Assembly: GCA_029834535.1 (NCBI GenBank)
Contig: JAQMWT010000542.1
Location: 1-59,248, forward strand
Origin: Chrysophaeum taylorii
Lineage: Eukaryota; Sar; Pelagophyceae; Pelagomonadales; Pelagomonadaceae
DNA: 59,248 nucleotides
Reading direction: 5' to 3'
Position numbers and translations under genes: made by a program. The notes under the pieces were generated by a model. The model searched no databases. It had not been told where the DNA came from and worked only from the letters and a program-made list of their open reading frames with translations. Below are positions 9,768 through 19,381 of the stretch, piece by piece (positions within the stretch are counted from its first letter, which is position 1; each line of letters begins with the position of its first letter).

Positions 9768-9843
9768 TGTGAGAACTGAAAATGGGGATGAGAGAACTAT
9801 AATGGGGACGTGGTGCAGGGGTAAGTGTCATAGCTTCCTCACA
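9768..9843 (-). repeat. Copia LTR (left in window, 3' LTR of the element)
   Basis: A 76-bp terminal repeat beginning TGTGAGAACTG and ending CCTCACA, so it has TG...CA ends inside a short inverted TGTGAG/CTCACA. It matches 14,550-14,625 with one visible mismatch (T at 9,839 against C at 14,621). It is preceded by GTTTC (9,763-9,767). Short for a copia LTR. Confidence 0.75.
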
Positions 9844-9947
9844 CAGGTGCTGGAAAAGAAAGAAAAGGAAAAAGGGGTAAGTGAGGTCCTCACACAGGTG
9901 CTGGAAAAAGAAAGAAAAGGAAAAAGGGGTAAGTGAGATCCTCACAG
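9837..9947. repeat. 51/52-bp tandem repeat beside the 3' LTR
   Basis: Two copies of a unit starting CCTCACACAGGTGCTGG and containing a purine run, plus the start of a third. The first copy overlaps the end of the LTR, so the LTR edge word CCTCACA recurs at each junction. This suggests local slippage or nested duplication after insertion. Confidence 0.75.
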
Positions 9948-9989
9948 AGGAGAAGCTTGAAGGAAGACGTCACAGAGGCATTGTGGCAA

Positions 9990-11500
9990 GAAAACAGCAG
10001 AGATCAGGGCGAAGATCACGAAGTGAGGTAAAGAGCGCGAAGCCAGAGGAAGGAAGGAGCTTCCGTACTGCGGGTGAAAATGTCGCTAAGATTGTGAAGG
10101 CGGGGTATGTGTTTGAGATCAATGATGTGGTTGCGATGATATTCGGCGGTACTGTAAAAGCGAATGTCAATATGGCGGGTGCGCCGTGTGAGACATTGGA
10201 GACGGACTTGGGTGACGGTGGTGCTATTATCATCATACATTGGGACGGTGTGACGAGGGAGATCAAAGTCATCACAAAAGTTTGAGAAACCAAGAGAGCT
10301 CAGCAGTAGCGGCGTAAAGAGCGAGCAATTCAGCTTCAAAAGAAGAGCGAGCAAGTAAGTACTGCGAGCGGGAGCAGTAGGCGATCATAGAGCCAGCAGA
10401 GAAAACAAAGAAACAGCTGTGGAGTGGCGGTCATCAGGGTCGTCGGCCCAGCTGGAGTCGGAATAACCACAGAGACGAAGGGTAGAATCGCGACCAAGAA
10501 CAAGGGCAAGATCGTGAGAGCCATTGAGACAACGTAGAGTGGGAGATAAAGCGTGCCAAGCGTGCCAGTGGGGTTTACCAGGATTGTGTGAAAAACGCGC
10601 ACACTGATTGACGGACCAAGTGATATCAGGACGAGTCATGATGGAGATGAAGAGGACACAGCCAACAATACGGCGAAAAGGGATGCGTGCCATGAAGATG
10701 TGATCTGGAGAACCAGGAGCCGGACAATCAGCCGCAGAAAGATGAAGACCTTTGGGAGAGGGAGTGAGTTCGGGTTTACTGTTGATGAAGCGATGTTCGG
10801 TAAGGATTTCACGGATAGCATGGGATTGGTCAAGAGTGAGGGTTCTCCGAGGGCGAGCACGCGTGATGCAAAGACCAACGTAAGAGGTGAGATCAAGATC
10901 ATTGACGTCAGTGAAAGCGCGGAAACGGAGGAAAAAGGCTTGGTAATGGCCAATGCAATGACGAGGGTGCGCCACAAGAAGATCATCAACGACCAGAACG
11001 AGACGTAGAAGGACGGTAGAATTGAGCACGAGCTTGTAATGGCAAGTGTCACCAGATCCGCGGACGAAGCCACAGTCATTGACGAGAAAGCGTGCCAAAT
11101 GAAGCCACTAATTACGACAAGCTTGTTTGCAACCATACCAAGAGCGACGGAGCTTGTAAACGATTTTGGAACCATCGGTGGGTTGTGGGAGCTTGAATAA
11201 AGGCGGAGCTGACATCCAACTTGTGCAAATCCCAGTCATGAACAGCGAACGGTTGGAAACCGGTGACGATGTTGGCAACCGGATGTTGGCAGTGGTGTCA
11301 TGATAATCAATGCCGTGAACCTGCGTGTAACCGCGGACAACGAGGCGAGCCTTGTACGATTTGAAGCGGCCAGAGTCATACTTCTTGCGGAGGATCCACT
11401 TGAGAGTACAAATGTTGCCAGAAAACGTCGAAGGAAGGCGCACAACATCCCAGCAACCAAGCTGACCAAGAGAGCTGTATTCGTTAGCGATGACTTGCAA
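9990..11500 (-). pseudogene. Copia reverse transcriptase and RNase H
   Basis: By family, this region copies element RNA into DNA. The reverse transcriptase starts near 11,480 (LGCWDVVRLPS, KWILRKKYDSG, YKARLVVRGYTQVHGIDYHD). A frameshift follows, then LHKLDVSSAFIQA in another frame. The active-site region near 11,000 reads LVLVVDDLLVAH, with Val where most copia enzymes have Tyr or Phe before VDD. RNase H follows (LCGYSDSSWADDPDDRHST near 10,430; RTRHIDIRF near 10,200), ending near 10,020. Frame changes near 11,200, 11,100 and 10,380 make it non-functional as read. Confidence 0.85.
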
Positions 11501-11721
11501 CCAGCCAGGACGCTCAGGATTGGTCGGAGCTAAAGCTTCACGTAAATGTAAGTAATAGTAGTTTCGTCAAGGTAATACTGAGAGATTTCTTCAGAAGCAG
11601 AGTAATAAACGTGTGCATGGGGATCAACAAGGGTGTTAGCTAAACAAAGGGGAAGGAAGACACAATGAACTAACAAACGAAAGCTAACAGAAGAGACATA
11701 CAAAGAGTTACGGGGGGAAAC

Positions 11722-11850
11722 AGAATGGCCCGTATCGACATCAGAATGGCCCGTATCAACATCAGAATGGCCCCGTATCAACATCAGAATGGCCCCGTAT
11801 CAACATCAGAATGGCCCGTATCAACATTGTGACAGGATGAAACAGAATGG
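11722..11850. repeat. 21-22-bp minisatellite inside the copia element
   Basis: Five or more copies of AGAATGGCCCGTATCAACATC, some with an extra C, end in a poly-A run near 11,857. It sits between the integrase and reverse transcriptase regions and is probably a slippage product. Confidence 0.8.
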
Positions 11851-11859
11851 CCCGTAAAA

Positions 11860-12980
11860 AAAAAAAAGTTTGTTGGTTGTTGCAACGCGCGTTGGTCGAC
11901 TTTACGCGGTCGGCCCCGTTTGGCACGACTTTGTTTTGCACTTTCTGTTGTTTTCTCTCTTTTGCACTTTCAGTTGTTTTCTCTCGAGCTCGTAGAATGG
12001 TCGGTTCACGTGATGGGGTGATCAGTCCCAGTGAAACCGGCGCATTCTCATCAAACAAGGGGCAGGGGGGCAACAGCGAACAAGGGGGCAACAGCGGAAG
12101 AACAGGTGACAATGGGGCAACAGTAGACGAGAGCTTGGAAGCGTGATTCGAGAAAGTCAGAACAACGTTGAAGTTCCTTCGGTGGTTGACATTGCAGGAA
12201 ATCGAGTAAGTGAAACTGTCAACAAAATCGAGGTCTGAAGAACGATAGCGACAAAAGTGCCTGGGATGACGTGCGTTAGACGATTGTTGCCACTGAGGAT
12301 CGCAGCGGGGCAAAGATAGCGGAAACACAAGCTGGTACATATGATGGCGGTGTACCAGACGTCTGATGAGAACATGGCCTTTGGGCAGATATGTTGCATG
12401 GTGACCAGGGTATGACGATGGTCGGAGTCGACAGAATCCAAAACAGGCGTAAACAGGTTTGATGCGAACGTGGGTGTTTGGTTTTTGTGGCGCGAGCAAG
12501 TTGCCATGGGCACGACCGCGTCCTGTACGCGAAGATGGAAGACTTCGGACGCGCCAGCGGTGTAAGGAACGAACACAGGTAGACCAGGCTGCTGTATGCC
12601 AGCCTGCTGTGACAGATAAGAAAGTGGCCCGTTTTCGCAGTCGCAAGAACGAAATTGCCATATGGGCCAACGTTGGAGGAGCAAGCGGCGAGCTTCGCTT
12701 GTCATACTCGAATAGGCTCCGGTAGAAGTTGGCGACAGTGGCAAAACAGTTGTGGCACGTAAGAACGTTGCAGACAGCTTGCAGATAGCGTCGCGGGTGC
12801 TGAACACGGAATTCACGTCGATAGCAAAACCGAATTTTAAAGGTCAGAAAAACGGCGAAAAAGTGCGTGAAGGAGAACCACAAATCACACAGCAAAGAAG
12901 CGTCTGTCCAGGATCCCGAAGATGAGCGATCCAACCACATAGGAAGCACGAAAACTGCGCACGCGAAAAATTGAGAGGCA
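11860..12980 (-). pseudogene. Probable copia integrase region, badly decayed
   Basis: Position between the Gag-like region and reverse transcriptase predicts integrase. Only faint matches are visible, such as GAYSS for GGEYSS followed by QRWPIWQF near 12,680, and no intact HHCC or DDE pattern. Several frames stay open for 200 or more codons but alternate. The call rests mainly on context. Confidence 0.4.
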
Positions 12981-13049
12981 CAGCTTAGTTGTGGCAGGTG
13001 AAATGTGCGATGGAACGTGATTCACTGGTTTTACCAAAACCGACAAGCA

Positions 13050-13235
13050 CAACGAGGAGTGGATCAACGAATAGCTGAAAATGCACAACGGGGAGTGGAG
13101 CAACGAATAGGCGAAATACAGAACGAGGAGGGGAGCAACGACGAGGTGAAAAGACAGAACGAGGAGAGGAGCAACGACGAGGGGAAAATACAGAACGAGG
13201 GGCTGAGCAACGAATAGCGGAAAATACAGAACGAG
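13050..13235. repeat. 36-bp minisatellite inside the copia element
   Basis: About five copies of a 35-36-bp unit with the core AACGAGGAGAGGAGCAACGA followed by an AATAG/CGAGG variant and GAAAATACAG. Within the element it lies between the Gag linker and the integrase region. Confidence 0.8.
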
Positions 13236-13379
13236 GCGCCTGTGCAATGGGAGCTAAAAACAAAAACGAGGGGCTTCCGTGGGATGGGGTTGTTGATGTA
13301 ATTGCATCAGACATTCGGCGGTACACACGCTGACTTGGAATTAACTTGATTGGCATGAGACAGAGTATCGGGTGGGGTA

Positions 13380-14536
13380 TGTGAGACGGTGGGTGTGGCC
13401 GTTTAAGGCGGTGAAGGGGGTGGAATAGATGGTGGTATTAAGAAAAGCGGCGGAGTGGAACTAGAATCAGTCAAGGTGGGAGTAGGCATAGGAGCAGAAA
13501 AGGCAGTGTTAGTGGTGGTGGGTTTGGGTTGGTGTTGTTGGGTGTTTTTGGAGTCATTGGAAGTGTTGCGCTGTTGAGAAGAACGGCGATGGTGGGTAGG
13601 GCGTTGTCGTGGAATAGCTAGGAACTTTGAAACTTGCGGCAGTCCCCCTTAAAGTGATCCTTGCAGCCGCCAAAAGGACATCGGGTAGTGCGTCGGAATC
13701 GAGCAGAGCCAGGTTGTTGGGAAAGGGGAGCGTCTAGGGTAGGTCAGTTGGAAGAGTCTGAAGTCGTGGTTGACGACGCGGCGGATAGCGCGGCGGAAGT
13801 GGTTGTGCATGCCATCGAAATTGATTGTTATTGAACTACTCAAGGGTAGAACCACATTCATCGTTGTTGTTGAACTTCTCAAGGGTAGAACCACATTCAT
13901 CGGTACGAAACGCGAGACGATAAAACAAAGCCAGTAAGGCTTGAAGCACGATGCACGTATTCAAATGCGAGGACACACTCGAGGGTACGTCGGATCAGGT
14001 ACAATACCGAGCAACTTGAACTCCTTTGATAGGTACAATGCCGAGCAACTTGTATACTCCGATGATGAACTTGTTGAGGAAGTTCGCTACGCGATCCCCA
14101 CGGCCTATGTAGACATCGGTAATGCGCTTGTAAAGTCGCGTGAAGTTCATGTCGCGGTTGTCATGTTGTTCGCGTGAAGTTCATGTCGCGGTTTTCATGG
14201 ATATCAACGTTGTTGCTTGACGCGAAATTCTTCTTCAGAGCAGCGAGATGCTTCTGCAGAGCGAGATGCTGAGATGCTAGTCCAAGGATCGTTGGTCGAG
14301 ATAATGTGATCGCCGGTAGAGATGATCATGTTCGCGACGACGTGTCCATTGGTGGAAAAAAAAAAATGTCGCTCACCGCTGAAGGCATCAAGGTTTTGCG
14401 AAAGCTTGCTATCTTTAATTTCGATCGAGGACATGGTAGACGAAACGAACCGAACACGTAGCAATGAACTGAAGCCGAGGAGGTGTCGCCACGAAGTCAA
14501 GCAGAGGCTCGATCGTGAACGAGCACCTGGTGTCAT
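13380..14536 (-). pseudogene. Copia Gag-like region with a zinc-knuckle-like motif
   Basis: Sequence after the 5' LTR has Gag-like composition: SSIEIKDSKLSQNLDAFSG near 14,430 and RLYKRITDVYIGRGDRVANF near 14,120, in different frames. Near 13,690-13,640 the minus strand encodes CPFGGCKDHFKGDC, a variant CCHC knuckle with four residues between the first two Cys instead of two. A Pro/Thr/Ser-rich linker follows to a stop near 13,405. Function as nucleocapsid is inferred. Frame breaks are present throughout. Confidence 0.55.
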
Positions 14537-14549
14537 GTGAGAACTTCCA

Positions 14550-14625
14550 TGTGAGAACTGAAAATGGGGATGAGAGAACTATAATGGGGACGTGGTGCAG
14601 GGGTAAGTGTCATAGCTTCCCCACA
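14550..14625 (-). repeat. Copia LTR (right in window, 5' LTR of the element)
   Basis: Second 76-bp copy, TGTGAGAACTG to CCCCACA, followed by the target repeat GTTTC (14,626-14,630). On the element strand the base triplet immediately inside is TGG, the usual start of a tRNA primer-binding site. Confidence 0.75.
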
Positions 14626-14630
14626 GTTTC

Positions 14631-15985
14631 AACGGGGTGGATACGCGACAAAAGACGAACTCCTCATAGATGAATTCGAGACGGTGAAGCGTTTTTTCGT
14701 TCGCACGCGCCTCGATTTTTTGCGTTTGCGAGAGCATGAGCTGACGGTGACCCACGCCGGGCGCAAGCGAAGGACTGGCACGTGGTTCTTCGTTCAACGT
14801 CGGATTAAGCAGGCGGCGATAGGACCACAGGAGCACGGGGATCGAGAAAGGCACGCCGATCGGCCACACGACCGCCTGCGAGCGAAGACGCGAAGGGCTG
14901 TGTATGACTTGCGCCACCCGGAGGACGCACCATCGACGCGACGAACCACAGCCAACCCCGGTAGGCCGGACTCGTACACTTGATGTTTGGGGAACTCGTG
15001 AGCACCTTGAGGACGTCCCGTCCGACGCCTCGATCGTATTCGACGCAAGAAAAATACGTGAAGGTGTACGAAGAGCAACTCGGCAGTGCAACATAAAATA
15101 GCAACAACGCAGCGTACGTCGCCATCGACGTCGCGCGCTCTTCGCGACCTTCCAAAGTCTTTGTGATGGCCCAGCCTTAGGCGAATCACGGTGACGGCGT
15201 AGACCAAAAAGATGACAAGTGCGAGCGCAAACGGAACAACCGCGACGACTACAACGAGCTCGTAGAAATACGAGAGATGCCCAATGAATGCACTCAAACG
15301 ATGCGAGCTCGAAAAACCCAAGACCCAACCTGGTCCACACACGTGTAAACAGTCACTTCACAACACAGTAGGTGCGTGGAACATGTTGTAGCAAAGCTAC
15401 TCCGGTTTGATTTAGACACTGGGCCCGACGCATTCGTCTTCGCGAGGAGGAAAACGTAATGGTCGCGGGAATTTTAAATACGGCATCGTCCAGACAGTAG
15501 ACGAGGCTATCTGATAACACGCGACAACAATCTCGAGCTTGGTCATGATGGATCTCCGGAGTTCCTGCCGCTTCTTTGTCTTGCCGTCACTGTTGGGCCT
15601 CTTCTCCGAAGAAACAACCTCTTCGCGCGGCATCGACAAACCATTCTTCAGAATGTCGACAACCGACCGCCAACGAATATCATACAGTCCAAGCCTTTGT
15701 ACGATGAGAGCACCCAGCGCTCTATCGCAGAGAAGATCACGATCACGGCAATAGTGACAGTCGAGCTGACGACACCCTGACCGCCGGGCCACACTTCACC
15801 TAAGGTCACCACGGTGTCACAAAGTAGTCGCCCGCTGCCTTGAACTCGCGCATTTTTTTCTTGAGTTGGGAAAGATAATACCCCCTCCGACAAGCGCCTA
15901 GGGTGCGAGAGAGTGCAGGACAGTCAAGAGCAGGGAGCGATACGCGCCACAAAGTGCAACATAGTGTCCACGACTGCACCGTGCT
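14631..15985 (-). pseudogene. Receptor membrane tail, copy 1, upstream half
   Basis: Homologous to 18,063-19,600. Recognisable pieces from right to left: a CRRGYYLSQLKKK segment after a GHY.ALCGA-type motif (about 15,930), a first membrane segment and helix (TIAVIVIFSAIERWV; SIMTKLEIVVACYQIASST), GLGFFELASFECI at about 15,320, CSSYTFTYFSC at about 15,070, and HRLEFIYEEFVFCR at about 14,680, where the copia insertion begins. Compared with copy 2 it lacks the poly-Ala block. It has no signal sequence or upstream exons of its own, so it is a partial duplicate. Confidence 0.75.
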
Positions 15986-15989
15986 CTCG

Positions 15990-16690
15990 TTCCATTGCCC
16001 CGGCGTTAGCCCTTCTTCTTGATTTTTCGATTATCTGAAAAGCTAGTACGCGCAAACAACCTCGACGCCATCATCACCCAGCCGGGTACGGCGCTCCCGT
16101 CTGGCTTCTCGGGCCCTGTCGAGCAGCGGCTACGGAGCTACGGCACCGTCGCCGGCCTCGTTTTTGGTGCCTTCGGTGAAGCCAAGCGCCAGCGCGGCAT
16201 GCCACGCCCTCGCCAAGAGACATGCGCAGAGCGCATCGCTGCATCGAAACCTGGGTGGAAGGCGGCTGTGCAACAACTTCACAGAGGCAAAGGCGGCCCG
16301 AACTCGCCGCATCTACCGCGAGTGGGGGATCGCGAGCGTATTGGGCCGCCGGGCGCGGCGCTGTGCTGCCCTCACCACCCTCAGCCATGTCGCCGCCTCG
16401 GGCAGCCCCAGCCAGGCCGCCCGATCCCAGCAGGACGTCACACTTCGTCGCACATAGTCGTCCGGCGGCAAGCATGCGTACGACCCCTAGGGGCGGGGCC
16501 CGTCCTCTCTTCGCCTGCCCCGCGGCTCGGCGATGACTCCGACTAGGCCCCGCACACCCAACTACGCCCTTCAGGAACATCCTTCATACTCCCGCACAAC
16601 AAAACAACACACCGATCCTTCAAGCACCCTCAACCCTCTTAGCCGTCGACCTTTAAAACCCCCCGAGGCGACGCGACCCCCGACAAAATC
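15990..16690 (+). pseudogene. Retroelement-like coding remnant at the duplication junction
   Basis: A GC-rich block between the two duplication units with no counterpart in either. One plus frame reads GPVEQRLRSYGTVAGLVFGA then FGEA. A second frame continues with ARTRRIYREWGIASVL and LSHVAASGS. In my recollection these phrases are common in multicopy retroelement proteins of GC-rich algae; this could not be checked. The frames are out of register, so it is non-functional as read. Confidence 0.4.
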
Positions 16691-16704
16691 GCGAGGCACC
16701 CCTG

Positions 16705-16970
16705 CTTTGACATTTGCCGACCTCCTCGCCCGGGTTGAGATCCGCCGATGAACGCACCTTTCTCTCGACCTCTACACGGTTTTTTTCGCCTTCAAGTACG
16801 ACGCCCTATCCCAGCGGCGGCCTGCGGCGATCGACACCCGCCTCCCCGTGATCGCGGGCCGCGGCACCAAATCCTCTGACGGCCCCATGCTATCGCCGGC
16901 GATCCGCGCTCATCTCCAATCGCCCCTTCTCGGAACACGACGCTGGGGTCTTCGTAACTCCGGCGAGATG
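16705..16970 (+). pseudogene. Smr-domain fragment (duplicate)
   Basis: Decayed copy of the 3' part of the gene at 8,037-8,777. TFADLLARVEIRR is followed directly by a TGA (about 16,749). Beyond it, out of frame, lie the equivalents of the DLH block, the GRG.HS block and the PAIRAHL end. No start or upstream half is present. Confidence 0.85.
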
Positions 16971-17189
16971 TGTCAAGGCGACTGACTGCGGGGAATTTGG
17001 AAACAGGGACAGCGCGCGGAGGGATTTTGGAAGGTGCGAGCGGACGGAGTTGGAGGAGACACAGGTAGGTACCCAGCCACTTGAAGGCGGGTGTACCCAA
17101 TCGGAGTCATCGCCGAGCCGCGGGACGTACGCGTCCTGCTGCCCGACGTATATATCTGCGGCGGAGTGTGACACTCCGATGGGGTGACA

Positions 17190-18241
17190 TCACTCGACGT
17201 GAACTTGCGCGATGTCCGTCGACGATGACTGGGACCGAAGCCAAGCCGGCCTGGTTTTGCGTGGCGTGGTGTCTGCTGCACCACCACTACCGAGGGAAGA
17301 AGAAGAAGAAGAAGAAGAAGAAGAAGACGACGCTGCCGCCGCGGGGGAAAATTCGCCGCCGCCGCCCCGTTCCAACGAAGCCTCTTCCGTGGCCGCCGCG
17401 GCATCCCACGCGGCAGAAGATGGCGAAAAAAAGAAGTGGGACACGAGATGCGAGTACTTAGTCTTTACGGCAGTTGAGATCGCGGTCGCGCCCGTCTCGA
17501 GATTCGCGCGCCCGTATAACTCGACGAGGACGGAACAAACCGCGACGACGAGCGACGAGAAGTAGATGATGATGAGGAGAGCCCCGAAACCGTCGCTCGA
17601 GAATACGCCCTCCTTGTGCGAAGTCGCGTCGCTCTTGTACACAACCGTGGCAGCAAAGTATATAATCACGAGTTCTGACAGAGAGGCGTCTTACTTACAT
17701 TATGGCGCGCAGCCAAGAAACACACTCACGCGTCTGCGCGATCTCGCTCACAAAGTCGTCGTTGTCGTCGATGTAAGGCTTGTAGTACAGAAATACGCGG
17801 TACGAGACCTGAAAAGAGCGTAGCGTGTATTGGCACCTCTCATTCCGTTGTAAGAACGCTGCGCTCGGGACGAAAGCACCGAGCAGGCCGACGGCGACCT
17901 GGCTTACCGAGCCAGGGTAGAACCTGCGCGCACAAGATGTGTGTGCAGGACGCGCGCGGAAGAACAGAGTCATCGTCGTCGTCGTCGTACATTGTCAAGA
18001 CGGCGGAAAGAAAGACGCGACGAACCAGCTCGAACACGGGAAAGGCCCAGGCGCGGGGCTCGTACCTGCGCGCAACGCGTCGACGGGGTGGATACGCGAC
18101 AAAAGACGAACTCCTCGTAGATAAATTCGAGACGGTGAAGCGTTTCATCCTTCGCACGCGCCACGATTTTTTGCGTTTGCGAGAGCATGAGCTGATGGCG
18201 ACGCTCGTCGAGACAATAGCGCATCTCGACGCTACGGGGTC

Positions 18242-18273
<32 letters not shown>

Positions 18274-19381
18274 CGCTCGACACTTTCGGGTCGAGCGGGA
18301 GTGTCTCCATACATGTTTGGCGGCGCAAGCGAAGGGCTGGCACGTGGGTCTTCTTTCAGCGGCGGATTAAGCCGGTGGCGATAGGACCACAGGAGCACGG
18401 CGATCGAAAGAGGCACGCCGATCGGCCACGCGACCACCTGCGAGCGAAGACGCGAAGGGCTGTGTATGACTTGCGCCACCCTGAGGACGCACCATCAATG
18501 CGACGAACCAGAGCCACCCCCGGTACGCCGGGCTCGTACACTTGATGTTGGGGGAACTCACGAGCACCTTGAGGTCATCCCGTCCGACGCCTCGATCGTA
18601 TTTCACGCAAGAAAAATACGTGAAGGTGTACGAAGAGCAACTCGGCAGTGCAACATAAAATAGCAACAACGCAGCATACGTCGCCATCGACGTCGCGCGC
18701 TCCTTGCGAGCTTCGAAGTCGTGGTAGTGGCCCAGCTCGAGGCGAATTACCGCGACGGCGTAAACCAAACCAACTCCGAGCGCGAGCGTAAACGGAACAA
18801 CGGCGACGACAACGACGAGCTTGTAGAAATACGAGAGATGCCCAATGCACTCAAACGACGCGAGCTCGAAGAACCCAAGACCCAACCTGATATCAAAACT
18901 ACTCGTTTGTTGAACAGCCCATAATTCACACTACGGCAGGCGCGCGTTTACGTCGCAGTCCACGCGCGCGCGCGATTTCTGTTTCGACGCTGGGCTCGAC
19001 GCGTTCGTCGCTGCGAGGAGAATTTCGTATGGTTCCGGGAATTTTAGCTGCGGCATCGTCCAGACAGTAGATGAGGCTATCTGACAACACGCAACGACAA
19101 TCTTGAGCTTGGTCATGATAGACCTCTGGAGATCCTTCCGCTCGTCTGCCGCGCCGCGACTGTCTGCCTCCTCTTTCTGCTCCGAAACAACCTCTTCGCG
19201 CGAGATCGACAAATTGAACCGATCCGTCAGGATGTCCACAACCGACCGCCAACATATACCGTACAGCCCAAATCTTTGCACGAGGAGAGCCGCAGCCGCC
19301 ACGGAGAAGATCACGATAACGGTAATAGTGCCAGTCGAGCCGACGACCCTGAGCGGCGGGCCACACTTCACCTAAGGTCAT
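17190..19381 (-). CDS. Multi-pass membrane tail of the receptor-like gene (copy 2)
   Basis: Membrane segments in order: GTITVIVIFSVAAAALLVQ (19,330); KIVVACCQIASSTVW (19,090); LSYFYKLVVVVAVVPFTLAL (18,830); YAALLLFYVALPS (18,690); WLWFVALM (18,520), spliced through an intron with donor GTGCGT to VVAWPIGVPLSIAVLLW (18,460); FELVRRVFLSAVLTM (18,030); GSVSQVAVGLLGAF (17,900), spliced to VSYRVFLYYKPYIDDNDDF (17,800); and IIYFAATVVY (17,665), followed by LLIIIYFSSLVVAVC. The tail ends with a Ser run from (AAG)n. In stramenopile surface proteins such tails follow GHYG.LC.AC modules; function is unknown. Splicing between the FIYEEF and YEPRAWAF segments is unclear. Confidence 0.65.

Larger units (their letters stand above)
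9763..14630 (-). mobile_element. Ty1/copia-type LTR retrotransposon, degraded, with target duplication
   Basis: The element spans 9,768-14,625 and is flanked by the 5-bp direct repeat GTTTC (9,763-9,767 and 14,626-14,630). It lies on the minus strand. Order: 5' LTR (14,625-14,550), TGG immediately inside it as expected for a primer-binding site pairing with a tRNA CCA end, Gag-like sequence, a zinc-knuckle-like motif, a Pro/Thr-rich linker, a poorly preserved integrase region, reverse transcriptase and RNase H, then the 3' LTR. The reading frame is broken many times. No clear polypurine tract precedes the 3' LTR on the sense strand. It interrupts copy 1 of the receptor tail; joining the flanks at GTTTC restores colinearity with copy 2. 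Confidence 0.85.
8505..15985. repeat. Segmental duplication, copy 1 (split by a copia element)
   Basis: This unit contains the 3' half of the Smr gene and the membrane tail of the receptor-like gene. It is homologous to 16,705-19,600 in the same order and orientation. Without the 4,858-bp element (9,768-14,625) and one copy of the 5-bp target repeat, it would be about 2.6 kb. Near-identity is visible between 9,240-9,760 and 17,560-18,060. Other parts are more diverged, and the triplet expansions of copy 2 are missing. The distal break falls at the shared word GTTCCATTG (about 15,985 and 19,600). Confidence 0.85.

Noticed and set aside
9844..9930. Purine tract beside the left LTR as the copia polypurine tract
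   Set aside because: It is purine-rich on the plus strand, while the element runs on the minus strand, so it has the wrong polarity.
8505..15985. Three separate receptor-tail duplicates (8.9, 14.6 and 17.2 kb)
   Set aside because: The first two are complementary halves that join across the copia target site, so there are only two copies.
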